64,000 nucleotides of DNA, taken from contig SVHW01000006.1 of NCBI GenBank assembly GCA_015055655.1, forward strand, positions 1 to 64,000, written 5' to 3'. A program made the position numbers and the translations under genes. A model generated the notes under the pieces. It searched no databases and had not been told where the DNA came from. It saw only the letters and a list, made by a program, of their open reading frames with translations. The stretch comes from Clostridiales bacterium. GTDB lineage: Bacteria; Bacillota; Clostridia; Christensenellales; Borkfalkiaceae. Of this stretch, positions 18,285 through 27,702 are shown one piece after another (the stretch's first letter is position 1; every line of letters begins with the position of its first letter).

Positions 18285-19782
18285 CGTCGTCATCCTCCTC
18301 TCTTACGAAGCGGAAATACTTAAATTGGTTTTTGCTTGCTGACAGGAAAACGTAGTTGATGCAACGCGCCCAAAGCAAATTGCAGAACGCCGCCGTCACT
18401 ACGGCAACGAGCGCGTGTATAGCAAGCGTTTGTACGCCGCCTACGCCGATAAGAAGCGCCAACGCGCCCAACAGCAATATCGCGTACATATCCACAACCG
18501 CCCAAAGCGTCTTTTTGTATCCGCCTTTCACCGCCGACGCTATCGTCTTACCTTGTTGGAATTCCTTTTTAATCGCTCTGTAAATATACGCTTGTACAGC
18601 GTTGATAAGCACAAGCCCCAACAAGAACATCAAGATACCGCCAAGCGTCAATTCGAAGACGCCAGCCGTGATATATTTGAAACAAATACCTACGACGATA
18701 AGGAAAGACAAGCTGCCGTATACGCTGACTACGCCAAATCTGCCCATCTTGATAATCGGCAATATAATCGCAGCAAGAATCGCTACGCCAAGCGCGATAT
18801 ACAAAAGCGTCAACGTGTTTTCACCGTAAACGGAAGAGAACGACCTTGCTTCAATTCTGCTTGTGTCGAACGCAAAATCCATTTCGTTTTCCAAAACCGA
18901 GCTTAACAAAACGGAATAAATTTCCACAGCGTCCTTATATTCTTTCTGGTATGGCAACACACGCGCCACGCGATTGTTGTCCAAAATCCAATCCGAATAA
19001 ATAATAGCCAAGTCTTGTTCGCCCAATTTAATATGGAGCGCCGTCGTCGCCGTATTGGAATCGGAGAGTTCTTCCTTCACCCTTTCAATCATCGCCTTGC
19101 CCTTATCCGTGAATTTTACTTTCACGAACGCCGCGTCGTATTTGGTATCCAACGAAAAGCTTTCGATAAGGTCTTTCGCCTTTACACCGTCTTCCTTCAA
19201 TTCTTCTACGACTTCTTCGCCAAGCGTAATCGACAATTCACCCGTCATCGCAAACATCGAGAAAACGGACGCGTAATTGTTTTCCACTCTGGGAAGTTCA
19301 ACGCGCAACGCGTAATCGTCCACGACTGCCACACGGTAATCAGCGTATCCTTTCGCCTCGTATCTCTTTGCGATTTCGTCCGCCGCTTTTTTGAAACCAG
19401 CAGCAAACTCGTCAGACACTTCGCCGTTTACCCACACGTCTTCCGTGGAAAGGTACAACCCCTTATACTTTTGATAATCTTTCTCTAATTTTTCCAGGTC
19501 GTCTATCGCGTCTTCTTTTTCTTTTGCCGTGGAGTTGGCAGAATCTCTAATCTCTTCATAGCCAAGTTTCTCCTCGTTGTAATCCGCTTCGGGAATAACC
19601 CCCTCGGGATAATAGTACGCGTAGTACCCACCGTCAATTTCGGTGCTAAAATCGTATTGCGATGCGACGGGTTTCCAATCCTTTACCCCTACCGGTACGG
19701 AAGGGAAAAGCACCAGCGCGCACAAAGCAACGATTACGATGGTAAGAATTACCATTAACGCCACCGATTTCTTCTTGCCCAT
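18274..19782 (-). CDS. secD: Protein translocase subunit SecD
   Basis: SecD has an N-terminal membrane segment, a large extracytoplasmic part including the P1 head, and five C-terminal membrane segments beginning near residue 325. The extracytoplasmic part contains a predicted coiled coil (EEIRDSANSTAKEKEDAIDD) not usual in SecD. The 502-residue protein ends in an acidic tail, REEDDDDDE. AGGAGG precedes the ATG, and a sigma-A promoter lies upstream, so this is the first gene of a secD-secF-recJ-relA-MBL-hemZ run. Confidence 0.9.
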   Translation of the reverse strand: MGKKKSVALMVILTIVIVALCALVLFPSVPVGVKDWKPVASQYDFSTEIDGGYYAYYYPEGVIPEADYNEEKLGYEEIRDSANSTAKEKEDAIDDLEKLEKDYQKYKGLYLSTEDVWVNGEVSDEFAAGFKKAADEIAKRYEAKGYADYRVAVVDDYALRVELPRVENNYASVFSMFAMTGELSITLGEEVVEELKEDGVKAKDLIESFSLDTKYDAAFVKVKFTDKGKAMIERVKEELSDSNTATTALHIKLGEQDLAIIYSDWILDNNRVARVLPYQKEYKDAVEIYSVLLSSVLENEMDFAFDTSRIEARSFSSVYGENTLTLLYIALGVAILAAIILPIIKMGRFGVVSVYGSLSFLIVVGICFKYITAGVFELTLGGILMFLLGLVLINAVQAYIYRAIKKEFQQGKTIASAVKGGYKKTLWAVVDMYAILLLGALALLIGVGGVQTLAIHALVAVVTAAFCNLLWARCINYVFLSASKNQFKYFRFVREEDDDDDE

Positions 19783-19834
19783 TGATTGCCTCCTAATTAT
19801 TTCGAATTCTCTTCGAATACAATGATACTTTTTA

Positions 19835-19864
19835 ATTATACCCTATTTTTTGCCTGCCCGTCAA
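19835..19864 (-). promoter_or_regulatory. Sigma-A promoter of secD operon
   Basis: TTGACG (19859-19864) and TATAAT (19835-19840) lie 18 bases apart on the minus strand, about 50 bases ahead of secD. Confidence 0.8.
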
Positions 19865-19951
19865 GTTATAAAGGCGGATAAGCGAAAAAAAATTGCTTTT
19901 TTGCGTAAAAATTGCCCGATTTCTTCCTTCTTTCCCTACGGGAAAGCATTT

Positions 19952-21286
19952 TTAACCGTTTTCTTTAAGCAGCTTCTTTTGCGCCAAAATATGCATGGCG
20001 CATTCCACGCGTTTTTTCATCATCGCGCACGTCGTTTCGTACGGTTCGTCAATGTCCCCGTTGAAATGATAATTATTCGCGCTGCATCCACCCGAACAAA
20101 TAAACTTCGCAAAACAATTTTCGCATTTTTTGCGCGTAAATAAACAGGAATTTTTGAATTTTTCACGAATATCGGGGCGGGTTATCCCTTCGAAAACGCT
20201 GCCCATACGGAAGTTTTCGTCGCCCGCAAATTGATGGCAGGGATACAAATCGCCGTTGGGCGTCACCGAAAAATATTCGTTGCCTGCGCCGCACGCGGAA
20301 ACGCGCTTGGAAAGACAAGGCCCACCCTCTAAATCGATATTGAAATGGAAGAAATTAAATCCCTTCCCTTCTGCGTAGCGTTTCAAGTAATCTTCGCAAA
20401 GGTTCTCGTATTCCTTTTCTATCGTGGGCAAATGTTCTTCGCGAATCTGCAAATCGGGAATTTCCGTGACGACGGGTTCCATAGAAATGGAATCTACGCC
20501 TTGGTCCGCGATAAACAGCACGTCCTTGCCAAAATCGAGATTTTTCGCCGTAAAAGTGCCGCGCACGTAATAGCTTTTATCCCCACGCAAAGAAATGAAT
20601 TTTTTAATTTTATCAATAATTAAATCGTACGTACCCTTGCCGTTTACGCTTTTTCTAATGGCGTCGTGCACTTCTTTGCGCCCGTCCAAGGACAAAACGA
20701 CGTTTTCCATTTCTTCGTTAAAAAAGCGTATCGTGTCGTCGTTTAAAAGCAGCGCGTTGGTCGTCGTCGTAAATAAGAATTTCTTGCCAACTTTCGCGCC
20801 CTCTTCTTTCGCGTAATACACCGTTTGTTTCAATACGTCAAGGTTCATCAACGGTTCGCCGCCGAAGAAGTCCATTTCCAGCACTTTGCGTTTGCCGCTG
20901 TTTGCAATGAGGAAATCCACCGCTTTTTTCGCCGTATCAAAAGACATACTCTCTCTTTTCGAGTGGTATGCCCCTTCGTCTGCAAAACAGTACCGACAGC
21001 GGAAATTACAATCGTGACAAATGTGGATGCAAAGCGCTTTCACTTCGTTGCTCTTCATTGGATACGATTTTACCTCTTCCTTAAAAAGCAAGCCCTGTTC
21101 TTTTAAAGCGTTTACGTCGCCTAAAATTTCCGCGATTTGGTCGTCCGTGATATAGGTAATATCGACGGCTTGTCCTTCTTCTTTCGCCTTTAAATAATCG
21201 GCGGTAGGCGTATCACACTCGTGCAAGCTGCCGCTACCTACGTCATAAATATAATTTTTATCCCTATACGAAAATACGTGTATCAT
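19952..21286 (-). CDS. scfB: SCIFF peptide maturase (radical SAM, SPASM)
   Basis: ScfB forms thioether cross-links in the SCIFF peptide. The radical-SAM motif CNFRCRYC lies near residue 96. The C-terminal SPASM region has the expected cysteines, including CHQF, CLFTRKKCENCF and CSGGCSANNY, which hold two auxiliary iron-sulfur clusters. An N-terminal RiPP-recognition region (residues 1-80) matches the family. At 444 residues it has normal length. The precursor gene is the next gene upstream, separated by a terminator hairpin. Confidence 0.94.
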   Translation of the reverse strand: MIHVFSYRDKNYIYDVGSGSLHECDTPTADYLKAKEEGQAVDITYITDDQIAEILGDVNALKEQGLLFKEEVKSYPMKSNEVKALCIHICHDCNFRCRYCFADEGAYHSKRESMSFDTAKKAVDFLIANSGKRKVLEMDFFGGEPLMNLDVLKQTVYYAKEEGAKVGKKFLFTTTTNALLLNDDTIRFFNEEMENVVLSLDGRKEVHDAIRKSVNGKGTYDLIIDKIKKFISLRGDKSYYVRGTFTAKNLDFGKDVLFIADQGVDSISMEPVVTEIPDLQIREEHLPTIEKEYENLCEDYLKRYAEGKGFNFFHFNIDLEGGPCLSKRVSACGAGNEYFSVTPNGDLYPCHQFAGDENFRMGSVFEGITRPDIREKFKNSCLFTRKKCENCFAKFICSGGCSANNYHFNGDIDEPYETTCAMMKKRVECAMHILAQKKLLKENG

Positions 21287-21326
21287 CTATCTTTCTCTTC
21301 TCATTTTTTCTTCCCGATAACGGGTT

Positions 21327-21362
21327 AAAAACGGCGTACTTAACAAAATACGCCGTTTTTTT
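21327..21362 (-). terminator. Terminator between the SCIFF peptide gene and scfB
   Basis: The perfect arms AAAACGGCGTA/TACGCCGTTTT have T runs on both strands. Partial termination here would give more peptide mRNA than maturase mRNA. Confidence 0.85.
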
Positions 21363-21408
21363 GCAAAATTTCCTACTTGCGCCTCGCCGCGTTTACGGCG
21401 TACCGCTA

Positions 21409-21561
21409 TTATTTACGTTCGATTTTTTCTTCGCGCGTAACTCTTTCGCAGGATTGGTTGCCTACCGTGCAGCTGGTTTTGCAAGCGGATTGGCAGGTGC
21501 TTCTGCATTCGCCGCAAGCCGTCGTTTTCTTTTCAGCAGGTTTCGCAATCGTCTTTATCAT
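21409..21561 (-). CDS. scfA: SCIFF ribosomal peptide precursor (six cysteines in forty-five)
   Basis: This 50-residue precursor has the invariant SCIFF core, with six cysteines in CGECRSTC, SACKTSC and NQSC. The leader begins MIKTIAKPAEKK. Residues between cysteines, probably threonines, become thioether-linked through the action of ScfB, encoded next door. I started at MIKTIA, which AGGAG precedes by 9 bases. The tail after the last cysteine (ERVTREEKIERK) is longer and more charged than in the SCIFF peptides I know. The biological role of SCIFF is unknown, although it is nearly universal in Clostridia. Confidence 0.93.
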   Translation of the reverse strand: MIKTIAKPAEKKTTACGECRSTCQSACKTSCTVGNQSCERVTREEKIERK

Positions 21562-21597
21562 AATCGTTTCTCCTATCGTCAATAGTTTTATAATCTT

Positions 21598-21626
21598 ATT
21601 ATAATACACTTTTTCCCAAATTGCAA
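21598..21626 (-). promoter_or_regulatory. Sigma-A promoter of the SCIFF gene
   Basis: TTGCAA (21621-21626) and TATAAT (21598-21603) lie 17 bases apart on the minus strand. Confidence 0.65.
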
Positions 21627-21651
21627 GCGATTATAAGAACTTTCCCTATTT

Positions 21652-22038
21652 TTAACCGCTTTTTTTCAAATTAACGGCAAGCGCGCCGCTTATCGCCCCC
21701 ACGAGCGCCGACGACAAAAGCTCTACGATAATCAGCCACGACAATGAAAAATCTCCACCAATCGCTGAAAAGGCAAGATAGGAAAACGCGGAAAAAAGCA
21801 GCCCTATCCCTATCCCTTTAAGAAAGCCCTTTTCTCCTCTGACAAATACCAACGCGCCGCTTGCAACGGCAATCGCTTTCAACGTTTGATTGACGGGATA
21901 AATTATCCTATCGGGCAACGCAGAAAACCGCAAGACGTTGGCAAATATCACCGCCGCCACCAAAGAAATCACCAGCGCAAGCGCTACCCCTTTTATCACT
22001 TGCCATATTCCCTTTCCGTAACTCGTTTCGCTGTCCAT
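21652..22038 (-). CDS. TIGR04086-family four-helix membrane protein
   Basis: This 128-residue integral membrane protein has four predicted hydrophobic segments and ends in NLKKSG. Its size, topology and place between yajC and the SCIFF gene match the TIGR04086 family, whose function is unknown. I chose the ATG preceded by GGAGGTG; a GTG three codons earlier overlaps that site. Its constant association with SCIFF suggests, but does not prove, a role in handling the modified peptide or in membrane export. Confidence 0.8.
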   Translation of the reverse strand: MDSETSYGKGIWQVIKGVALALVISLVAAVIFANVLRFSALPDRIIYPVNQTLKAIAVASGALVFVRGEKGFLKGIGIGLLFSAFSYLAFSAIGGDFSLSWLIIVELLSSALVGAISGALAVNLKKSG

Positions 22039-22097
22039 AAAAAACACCTCCGCAGTATCGTATGCGAAGGTGTTTGCTATTTATTCTCTTTTTACTA

Positions 22098-22772
22098 TTA
22101 TTCTTGCGTTTCTTCTGCCGCCGTTTCTACGGGAGCTTCTTCCGCCACGGGCGCTTTTTCCGTCTTCGCCTTTTTCGCTTTCTTTTCCTTTTTTGCAGGC
22201 TTTTCTTGCGCTTCTTCCGCCACTACGGGAGCTTCTTCAACTACCGCTTCTACGGGAGCTTCTTCTACCACGGGCGCTTTTTCCGTCTTCGCTTTTTTCG
22301 CCTTCTTTTCCTTCTTTGCAGGCTTTTCTTGCGCTTCTTCCGCCACTACGGGAACAACTGCCTCTTCTACGGGCAAAATTTCTTCCGCGGACGCAGCTTC
22401 TTCTACGGGCGCTTCTACTACGGGTTCAGGAACGGCATCCGTTTGATAAATCGCCTGTCTGTCGAACTTAATATACGATTTACCGCTTGCTTCCGTGCCC
22501 GTTTCCAATACGAACGTATTATCTTCAGGGCAAACTTCCACTACGATACCGCAAATGCCGCCAACCGTCTTTACCTTGTTGCCGGGTTTGATTGCGTTAA
22601 GCGTGTTTTCCGTTTCTTGTTGTCTTTTCTTTTGCGAACGACGGTTGAGTATGCTCATACCTACAAACAGCAATACGAACACACCAACGATAATCCACAT
22701 CCCCCACGGAGACGCTTTTTTCGTCGTTCCTTCTGTGGCTTCCGCCAACAAATTTATCCACTTGCTATACAT
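22098..22772 (-). CDS. yajC: Preprotein translocase subunit YajC with long repetitive tail
   Basis: YajC is a single-pass partner of SecDF. The membrane segment (WGMWIIVGVFVLLFVGM) and the conserved core (IKPGNKVKTVGGICGIVVEV) fill residues 1-115. The remaining 110 residues are a low-complexity Glu/Ala/Lys/Pro tail absent from ordinary YajC, which is about 90-110 residues long. The tail contains two nearly identical blocks built on KPAKKEKKAKKAKTEKAP. AAGGAG precedes the ATG at MYSKW. It heads the yajC-TIGR04086 pair. Confidence 0.92.
   Translation of the reverse strand: MYSKWINLLAEATEGTTKKASPWGMWIIVGVFVLLFVGMSILNRRSQKKRQQETENTLNAIKPGNKVKTVGGICGIVVEVCPEDNTFVLETGTEASGKSYIKFDRQAIYQTDAVPEPVVEAPVEEAASAEEILPVEEAVVPVVAEEAQEKPAKKEKKAKKAKTEKAPVVEEAPVEAVVEEAPVVAEEAQEKPAKKEKKAKKAKTEKAPVAEEAPVETAAEETQE
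22131..22353 (-). repeat. Internal tandem repeat in yajC
   Basis: Two units of about 100 bases (22131-22230 and 22254-22353) start 123 bases apart and differ at few positions. They encode the lysine-rich blocks of the YajC tail. Confidence 0.8.
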
Positions 22773-22924
22773 GATATTCTCCTTAATTACGGGCAAAAAC
22801 GACTGCCCTCATTTATCATAACATATATGATAGCCTTTTTTTTTGTTTTTTGCAAGCGTTTTTACTCGCTTTTTAACAATTTTTTCCTTCAAAACAAGCT
22901 TTTAACGACATTTTTTACAAAAAA

Positions 22925-23866
22925 TCAGTTTTTACGACAACGCGTTTTTCCTTTTTCTTTACGTTTTTTCCCTTTTAACGCGTACAACAATAAATATCCG
23001 CCGACGAGCAACAACGTCGCCCCCAACAAAACGAGATACATTTGCCATACAGCCACTTTGCTTTCAAAGAAATAAAAATTCGTGTCCGACATATTTTTCA
23101 ATCCTTCCACCACTTCCGCAGGGAATCCTTGCGCCGCCACTTCGTCCAACGCGCCGCGCAAAGCGTGATTACGCAACAACGAAGTACCGTACGTACCGGG
23201 GAAAAAGGACATCACGTTTCTAATCCCACTCGAAAAAGAGGAAATCGGCATATACGCGCCGCACACAAACCCGTATCCTGCGCTGACAACCGTGCCTACC
23301 GCCGACAACTGACCTTGCGTAGTGAGTGGATAACATACGAGCGACGAAAGCGCCGTACCAAACGCCACCATAATCATCACGTCGCCAAACAGCGCCAACA
23401 CGTCCACAAAGGAGAGATACCACCCCGTAATCGCCAAATATATCAATCCCAGCGCCGTCGCTGCAAAACCGATAATTAAGCCGTTTATCGCCGTGGCAAG
23501 ATAATACCCAAGCGCTATCGAACGGGGTTTTATCGGCGATACGTCCAAATCGTTTCTCGCCCCCGTCACTTTGTCTTGCACGATACATAAATTCGCGCAA
23601 AAAGACACCGTTACCGTACTGACGGACAGCAAGGAGGATAATAACAATCCCCCCACCAAACCGTTTAACAGCTCTTTTTCCACTTGCGCGTTTGGCGTCA
23701 CCGCTTGAAATACTTGCAAAAAGCTGTCACGGTAAACGTTATTTAAGAAAGTTGCGTATAACACCAACAAAATCATTGGCGTAATCAGCGCGGTGAAAAA
23801 CGTTCCTTTGTCTTTGAAAAATATTTTTACGTTGCGTTTAATCAACGTCGTGCCTACGTTTCTCAT
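22925..23866 (-). CDS. ABC-2 type transporter permease
   Basis: This 313-residue membrane protein has an N-terminal helix, a large outside loop (residues 45-80), then five further membrane segments. It fits the ABC-2 permease fold of drug, antibiotic or polysaccharide exporters. Its ATG overlaps the stop of the ATPase gene as ATGA, so the two are co-translated. The C-terminus is very basic (KGKKRKEKGKTRCRKN). The substrate cannot be told. Confidence 0.88.
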   Translation of the reverse strand: MRNVGTTLIKRNVKIFFKDKGTFFTALITPMILLVLYATFLNNVYRDSFLQVFQAVTPNAQVEKELLNGLVGGLLLSSLLSVSTVTVSFCANLCIVQDKVTGARNDLDVSPIKPRSIALGYYLATAINGLIIGFAATALGLIYLAITGWYLSFVDVLALFGDVMIMVAFGTALSSLVCYPLTTQGQLSAVGTVVSAGYGFVCGAYMPISSFSSGIRNVMSFFPGTYGTSLLRNHALRGALDEVAAQGFPAEVVEGLKNMSDTNFYFFESKVAVWQMYLVLLGATLLLVGGYLLLYALKGKKRKEKGKTRCRKN

Positions 23867-24774
23867 ACCCTTTCTCCTTGCAATTTTTTGCCCGTTACCG
23901 CGAGGAAAACGTCGTCCATTTTGCCTTTGACGATTTCATAATCGGTAAACGTTTCGGGATATTGCAAAATCAGCGCGGTGGCTTCGCGCGTATCTTTTAC
24001 CGCAATACGTATCCCCTCGGGTGTTTTTTCGTACGGTTTCCCCAGCTTTTTCGCCTCTTCTTCCGCGACGCCGTACAACGTGATAAAATCCCCCGTGTAC
24101 GTGTTTTTTAACTGTAACGGCGTACCTTCCGCAGCGATTTGTCCACCGTCCAAAATCACGACGTAATCGGCGTCAGCCGCCTCTTCCATATAATGCGTCG
24201 TCAAAAATACCGTCATATTCTTCTCTTTGCGCAACCTTTCCACCACTTCCCACACCGTCTTTCTCGTCTGCGGGTCTAACCCCGTCGTCGGCTCGTCTAA
24301 AATCAAAATGTGCGGTTCGTGCAAAAGCGCGCGCGCCACGTCCACCCGACGGCGTTGCCCTCCCGACAACTTGCCCACGGGACGTTTTAATATCTCCCCT
24401 AAACAAAACGCCGCAGACAATTCTTGCAAGCGCCTTTCAAACGCTTCGCCCACGATACCGTATAACGCCGCGCGCGTTTTCAAATTATCGTATACGGAAA
24501 TCGGTTTATCCAACACGGAATTTTGAAATACGACGCCGATATCTCGTTTAATTGCCGTCATATCCCCGTCAACGTCCTTTCCGTTTATCGTGACAAGCCC
24601 GCTATCCTTTTGCAAACTGCCGCACATAATCGATATCGTCGTGCTCTTCCCTGCGCCGTTTAACCCCAGAAAAGCAAACAACTCCCCTTTCCTTACTTGA
24701 AAGGATAAATCCTTTACCGCCTGTACGTCGCCGTAGCTTTTATACAAGTGCTCTATTTTGATAATTTCGTCCAT
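23863..24774 (-). CDS. ABC-2 type transporter ATP-binding protein
   Basis: All ATPase motifs are intact: Walker A GLNGAGKST, signature LSGGQRRRVDVARAL, Walker [13 protein letters not shown] and the switch histidine in TTHYMEEA. The C-terminal 90 residues form the accessory domain of the DrrA/CcmA-like group, which exports drugs and lipids. I started at MDEIIKIEHL, preceded by AGAGGT; the in-frame extension upstream covers the promoter. The gene pair interrupts the usual tgt-yajC adjacency. Confidence 0.92.
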   Translation of the reverse strand: MDEIIKIEHLYKSYGDVQAVKDLSFQVRKGELFAFLGLNGAGKSTTISIMCGSLQKDSGLVTINGKDVDGDMTAIKRDIGVVFQNSVLDKPISVYDNLKTRAALYGIVGEAFERRLQELSAAFCLGEILKRPVGKLSGGQRRRVDVARALLHEPHILILDEPTTGLDPQTRKTVWEVVERLRKEKNMTVFLTTHYMEEAADADYVVILDGGQIAAEGTPLQLKNTYTGDFITLYGVAEEEAKKLGKPYEKTPEGIRIAVKDTREATALILQYPETFTDYEIVKGKMDDVFLAVTGKKLQGERV

Positions 24775-24803
24775 AGTTACCTCTTCCCCTCTTGGATAAC
24801 AAG

Positions 24804-24835
24804 ATAATAACACACGCTTGACAATTCGTCAAGCG
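24804..24835 (-). promoter_or_regulatory. Promoter with palindromic operator for the ABC-2 transporter
   Basis: TTGACG (24827-24832) and TATTAT (24804-24809) are 17 bases apart on the minus strand. A perfect inverted repeat with 8-bp arms, CGCTTGAC and GTCAAGCG around a 5-base spacer (24815-24835), covers the -35 box. This is the position for a repressor site. No regulator gene is adjacent. Confidence 0.7.
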
Positions 24836-24898
24836 CAGTTTCGTAATCGTATGAAAAAATGATATTTTCGGCTTATAAAGCCCCCAAGTTTACCGTCC

Positions 24899-25165
24899 AC
24901 GATAACGCTTCATTTAAGCGTTAACGAAAGATAGAAGGATTTGGGGGTGGCGGCTCGCCACTTGAACGCCTGCGGCGTTGGGCGCAACCTACGGTTGCTT
25001 TTGAGAAGGCTTTATTTTGTCCTTTGGGCAACTCTTGACAGAGTGTCGCAAGGGTTTCACCCCTGCACCCCATAAGGGACTATGCCCCTTAACCCCTCAT
25101 TGACGATAACGCTTCATCTAAGCGTTAACGAAAGATAGAAGGATTTGGGGGTGGCGGCTCGCCAC

Positions 25166-25167
<2 letters not shown>
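24899..25167 (-). repeat. Dispersed multi-hairpin element, copy 2 (full)
   Basis: Read on the minus strand from the tgt stop codon, the order is end module (GTGGCG/CGCCAC hairpin, TTCTATC, AACGCTT/AAGCGTT hairpin), AAGGG/CCCTT around GCATAGT, GCAGGGG/CCCTTGC, constant GACACTCTGTC, TTGCC/GGACAA, GCAACC/GGTTGC, AACGCC/GGCGTT, then a second end module. The two end modules (24899-24963 and 25103-25167) are 65-bp direct repeats with one mismatch. I see no gene between 24836 and 25165. Confidence 0.88.
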
Positions 25168-26475
<1,308 letters not shown>

Positions 26476-26559
26476 CTCGTTAATATTATAGCATATCTCC
26501 AAGGAAAAAGCAATCATAAAAAACATTTGCAGCCTTTTTGTTTATATGCAATATAAATT

Positions 26560-26581
26560 AAAAAACGCCCTACGGCGTTTT
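26560..26581 (-). terminator. Terminator of the XRE gene
   Basis: AAAACGCC/GGCGTTTT arms with a 3-4-base loop and a T run on the minus strand lie directly after the stop codon. Confidence 0.8.
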
Positions 26582-26582
26582 C

Positions 26583-26831
26583 TTATTTAAAATCAATATC
26601 AATCTCATCTCCACGAGCCATAAGCTCACGGAAAAATTCGTCATACGGATAATCCAATGCGCGCAAAAGAATTAACAAGGTTCTTACATATATATCCTTG
26701 TTTTTATTGTGGCGAATACTACGATAGGTTTCATAAGAAATCGCCGCTTTATTACAAAGCGTATATACCCCTATCTTTTTTTCTTTACGAATTTTTTCAA
26801 GTTTTTCCGCTATGAATTCATTTAATAACAT
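26583..26831 (-). CDS. Small XRE-family transcriptional regulator
   Basis: This 82-residue protein has a Cro/CI helix-turn-helix: helix 2 and 3 lie around KIGVYTLCNKAAISYETYRSI (split by a turn), followed by a dimerisation-like segment (LLILLRALDYPYDEFF). No ribosome binding site of normal strength precedes the ATG. The gene is divergent from a SLOG-domain gene. The shared 118-base region contains an ATCAC...GTGAT inverted pair (26850-26883) that could be its operator. It probably regulates itself and its neighbour. Confidence 0.8.
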   Translation of the reverse strand: MLLNEFIAEKLEKIRKEKKIGVYTLCNKAAISYETYRSIRHNKNKDIYVRTLLILLRALDYPYDEFFRELMARGDEIDIDFK

Positions 26832-26887
26832 ATTTATATAATAACAAATATCACCATTATAATATCTGTGTTATAGTAGTGATTTTG

Positions 26888-26916
26888 TTGACAAATTTAA
26901 AAAAATATATTACACT
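26888..26916 (+). promoter_or_regulatory. Promoter of the SLOG gene
   Basis: TTGACA (26888-26893) and TACACT (26911-26916) lie 17 bases apart. The region is strongly AT-rich. Confidence 0.65.
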
Positions 26917-26949
26917 ATTAAATAAGTTTACATAAAGGAACGGTAATTT

Positions 26950-27465
26950 ATGCGGAAAGATAGTATTAAATGTTGTTGCATTGGACAACGCGCACAAGCT
27001 TTTGCAAGTGGTTATCGTGACAAAACGCATATATTCCACCAAAAATATCTGCAAACGCTAGAAAAAGCCATTGAATCGCACGTACAAAACGGAATACGGC
27101 ATTTCGTTTGCGGCGCATCAAGCGAAACGGCGTTGGACTTTGCGGAAATCGTTTTAAAGATGCGCGATAAATGCCCCGATTTGCAGTTAGAAATCGATTT
27201 GGCGTTTCAATATCAACACGTAATCTTTTCCCCTGCCAACCAATTGCGCTATCAACAAATTTTAAGGTGCGCCGATACGCTTTTATATCTTTTCAATCAT
27301 CAGGATTTTTGCAATAAAGCACAGCACGATTTTTATATGGTGGATAATTCCCTTTACGTTATTGCAATATGGAACGGTTTGCAAGATAGCGAACTATATC
27401 ATACGATAACCTACGCGCGCGAACAAGGTAAACAGGTAGAAGTCATCCATTTATCTAACATTTGA
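26950..27465 (+). CDS. SLOG-domain protein (DUF1273/YpsA-like)
   Basis: This 171-residue protein resembles the YpsA/DUF1273 branch of the SLOG (SMF/DprA-LOG) superfamily, Rossmann-like domains that bind nucleotide-derived ligands. The N-terminus CCCIGQRAQAFASGY takes the place of the usual TGHR start, and HFVCGASSETALDFAEIV is the glycine-containing loop. The late D-N-S block (MVDNSLYVIAIW) is where family members have an acidic ligand site. AAAGGA lies 9 bases before the ATG. It has its own promoter and terminator and is paired with the divergent XRE gene. Function is unknown; SLOG proteins occur both in cytokinin-type metabolism and in phage-defence systems. Confidence 0.7.
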   Translation: MRKDSIKCCCIGQRAQAFASGYRDKTHIFHQKYLQTLEKAIESHVQNGIRHFVCGASSETALDFAEIVLKMRDKCPDLQLEIDLAFQYQHVIFSPANQLRYQQILRCADTLLYLFNHQDFCNKAQHDFYMVDNSLYVIAIWNGLQDSELYHTITYAREQGKQVEVIHLSNI

Positions 27466-27481
27466 ACTTAATAAACCAACG

Positions 27482-27510
27482 AAAAAAGACGGCTGAATAG
27501 CCGTCTTTTT
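27482..27510 (+). terminator. Terminator of the SLOG gene
   Basis: AAAGACGGCT/AGCCGTCTTT arms around GAAT are followed by T on the plus strand. The 190 bases from here to the rplL stop show nothing I can name. Confidence 0.85.
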
Positions 27511-27702
27511 GATGTCGTTAAGGTAAAAACTTGGTGATGTCGCAAGAAACGGTTGATTGGTTTACCGTTTGGCGAGAAAAATACAAGAAAGACAAATGTT
27601 TTATAAGGGCGCATACTTGGAAAGTCTGTAACCGCATAAAACACGCCGTATTTCGTAGTATTTTTCCGTCAAAAATCAACCGAGACTTGGGACAGAGCCA
27701 AA

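Noticed and set aside
22062..23075. 337-codon plus-strand open frame rich in Phe and Arg
   Set aside because: It runs antisense through yajC and beyond; the composition is that of a complemented Lys/Glu/Ala repeat.
27511..27702. Possible small gene or RNA between the SLOG gene and rplL
   Set aside because: No start signals, hairpins or recognisable pattern could be found.
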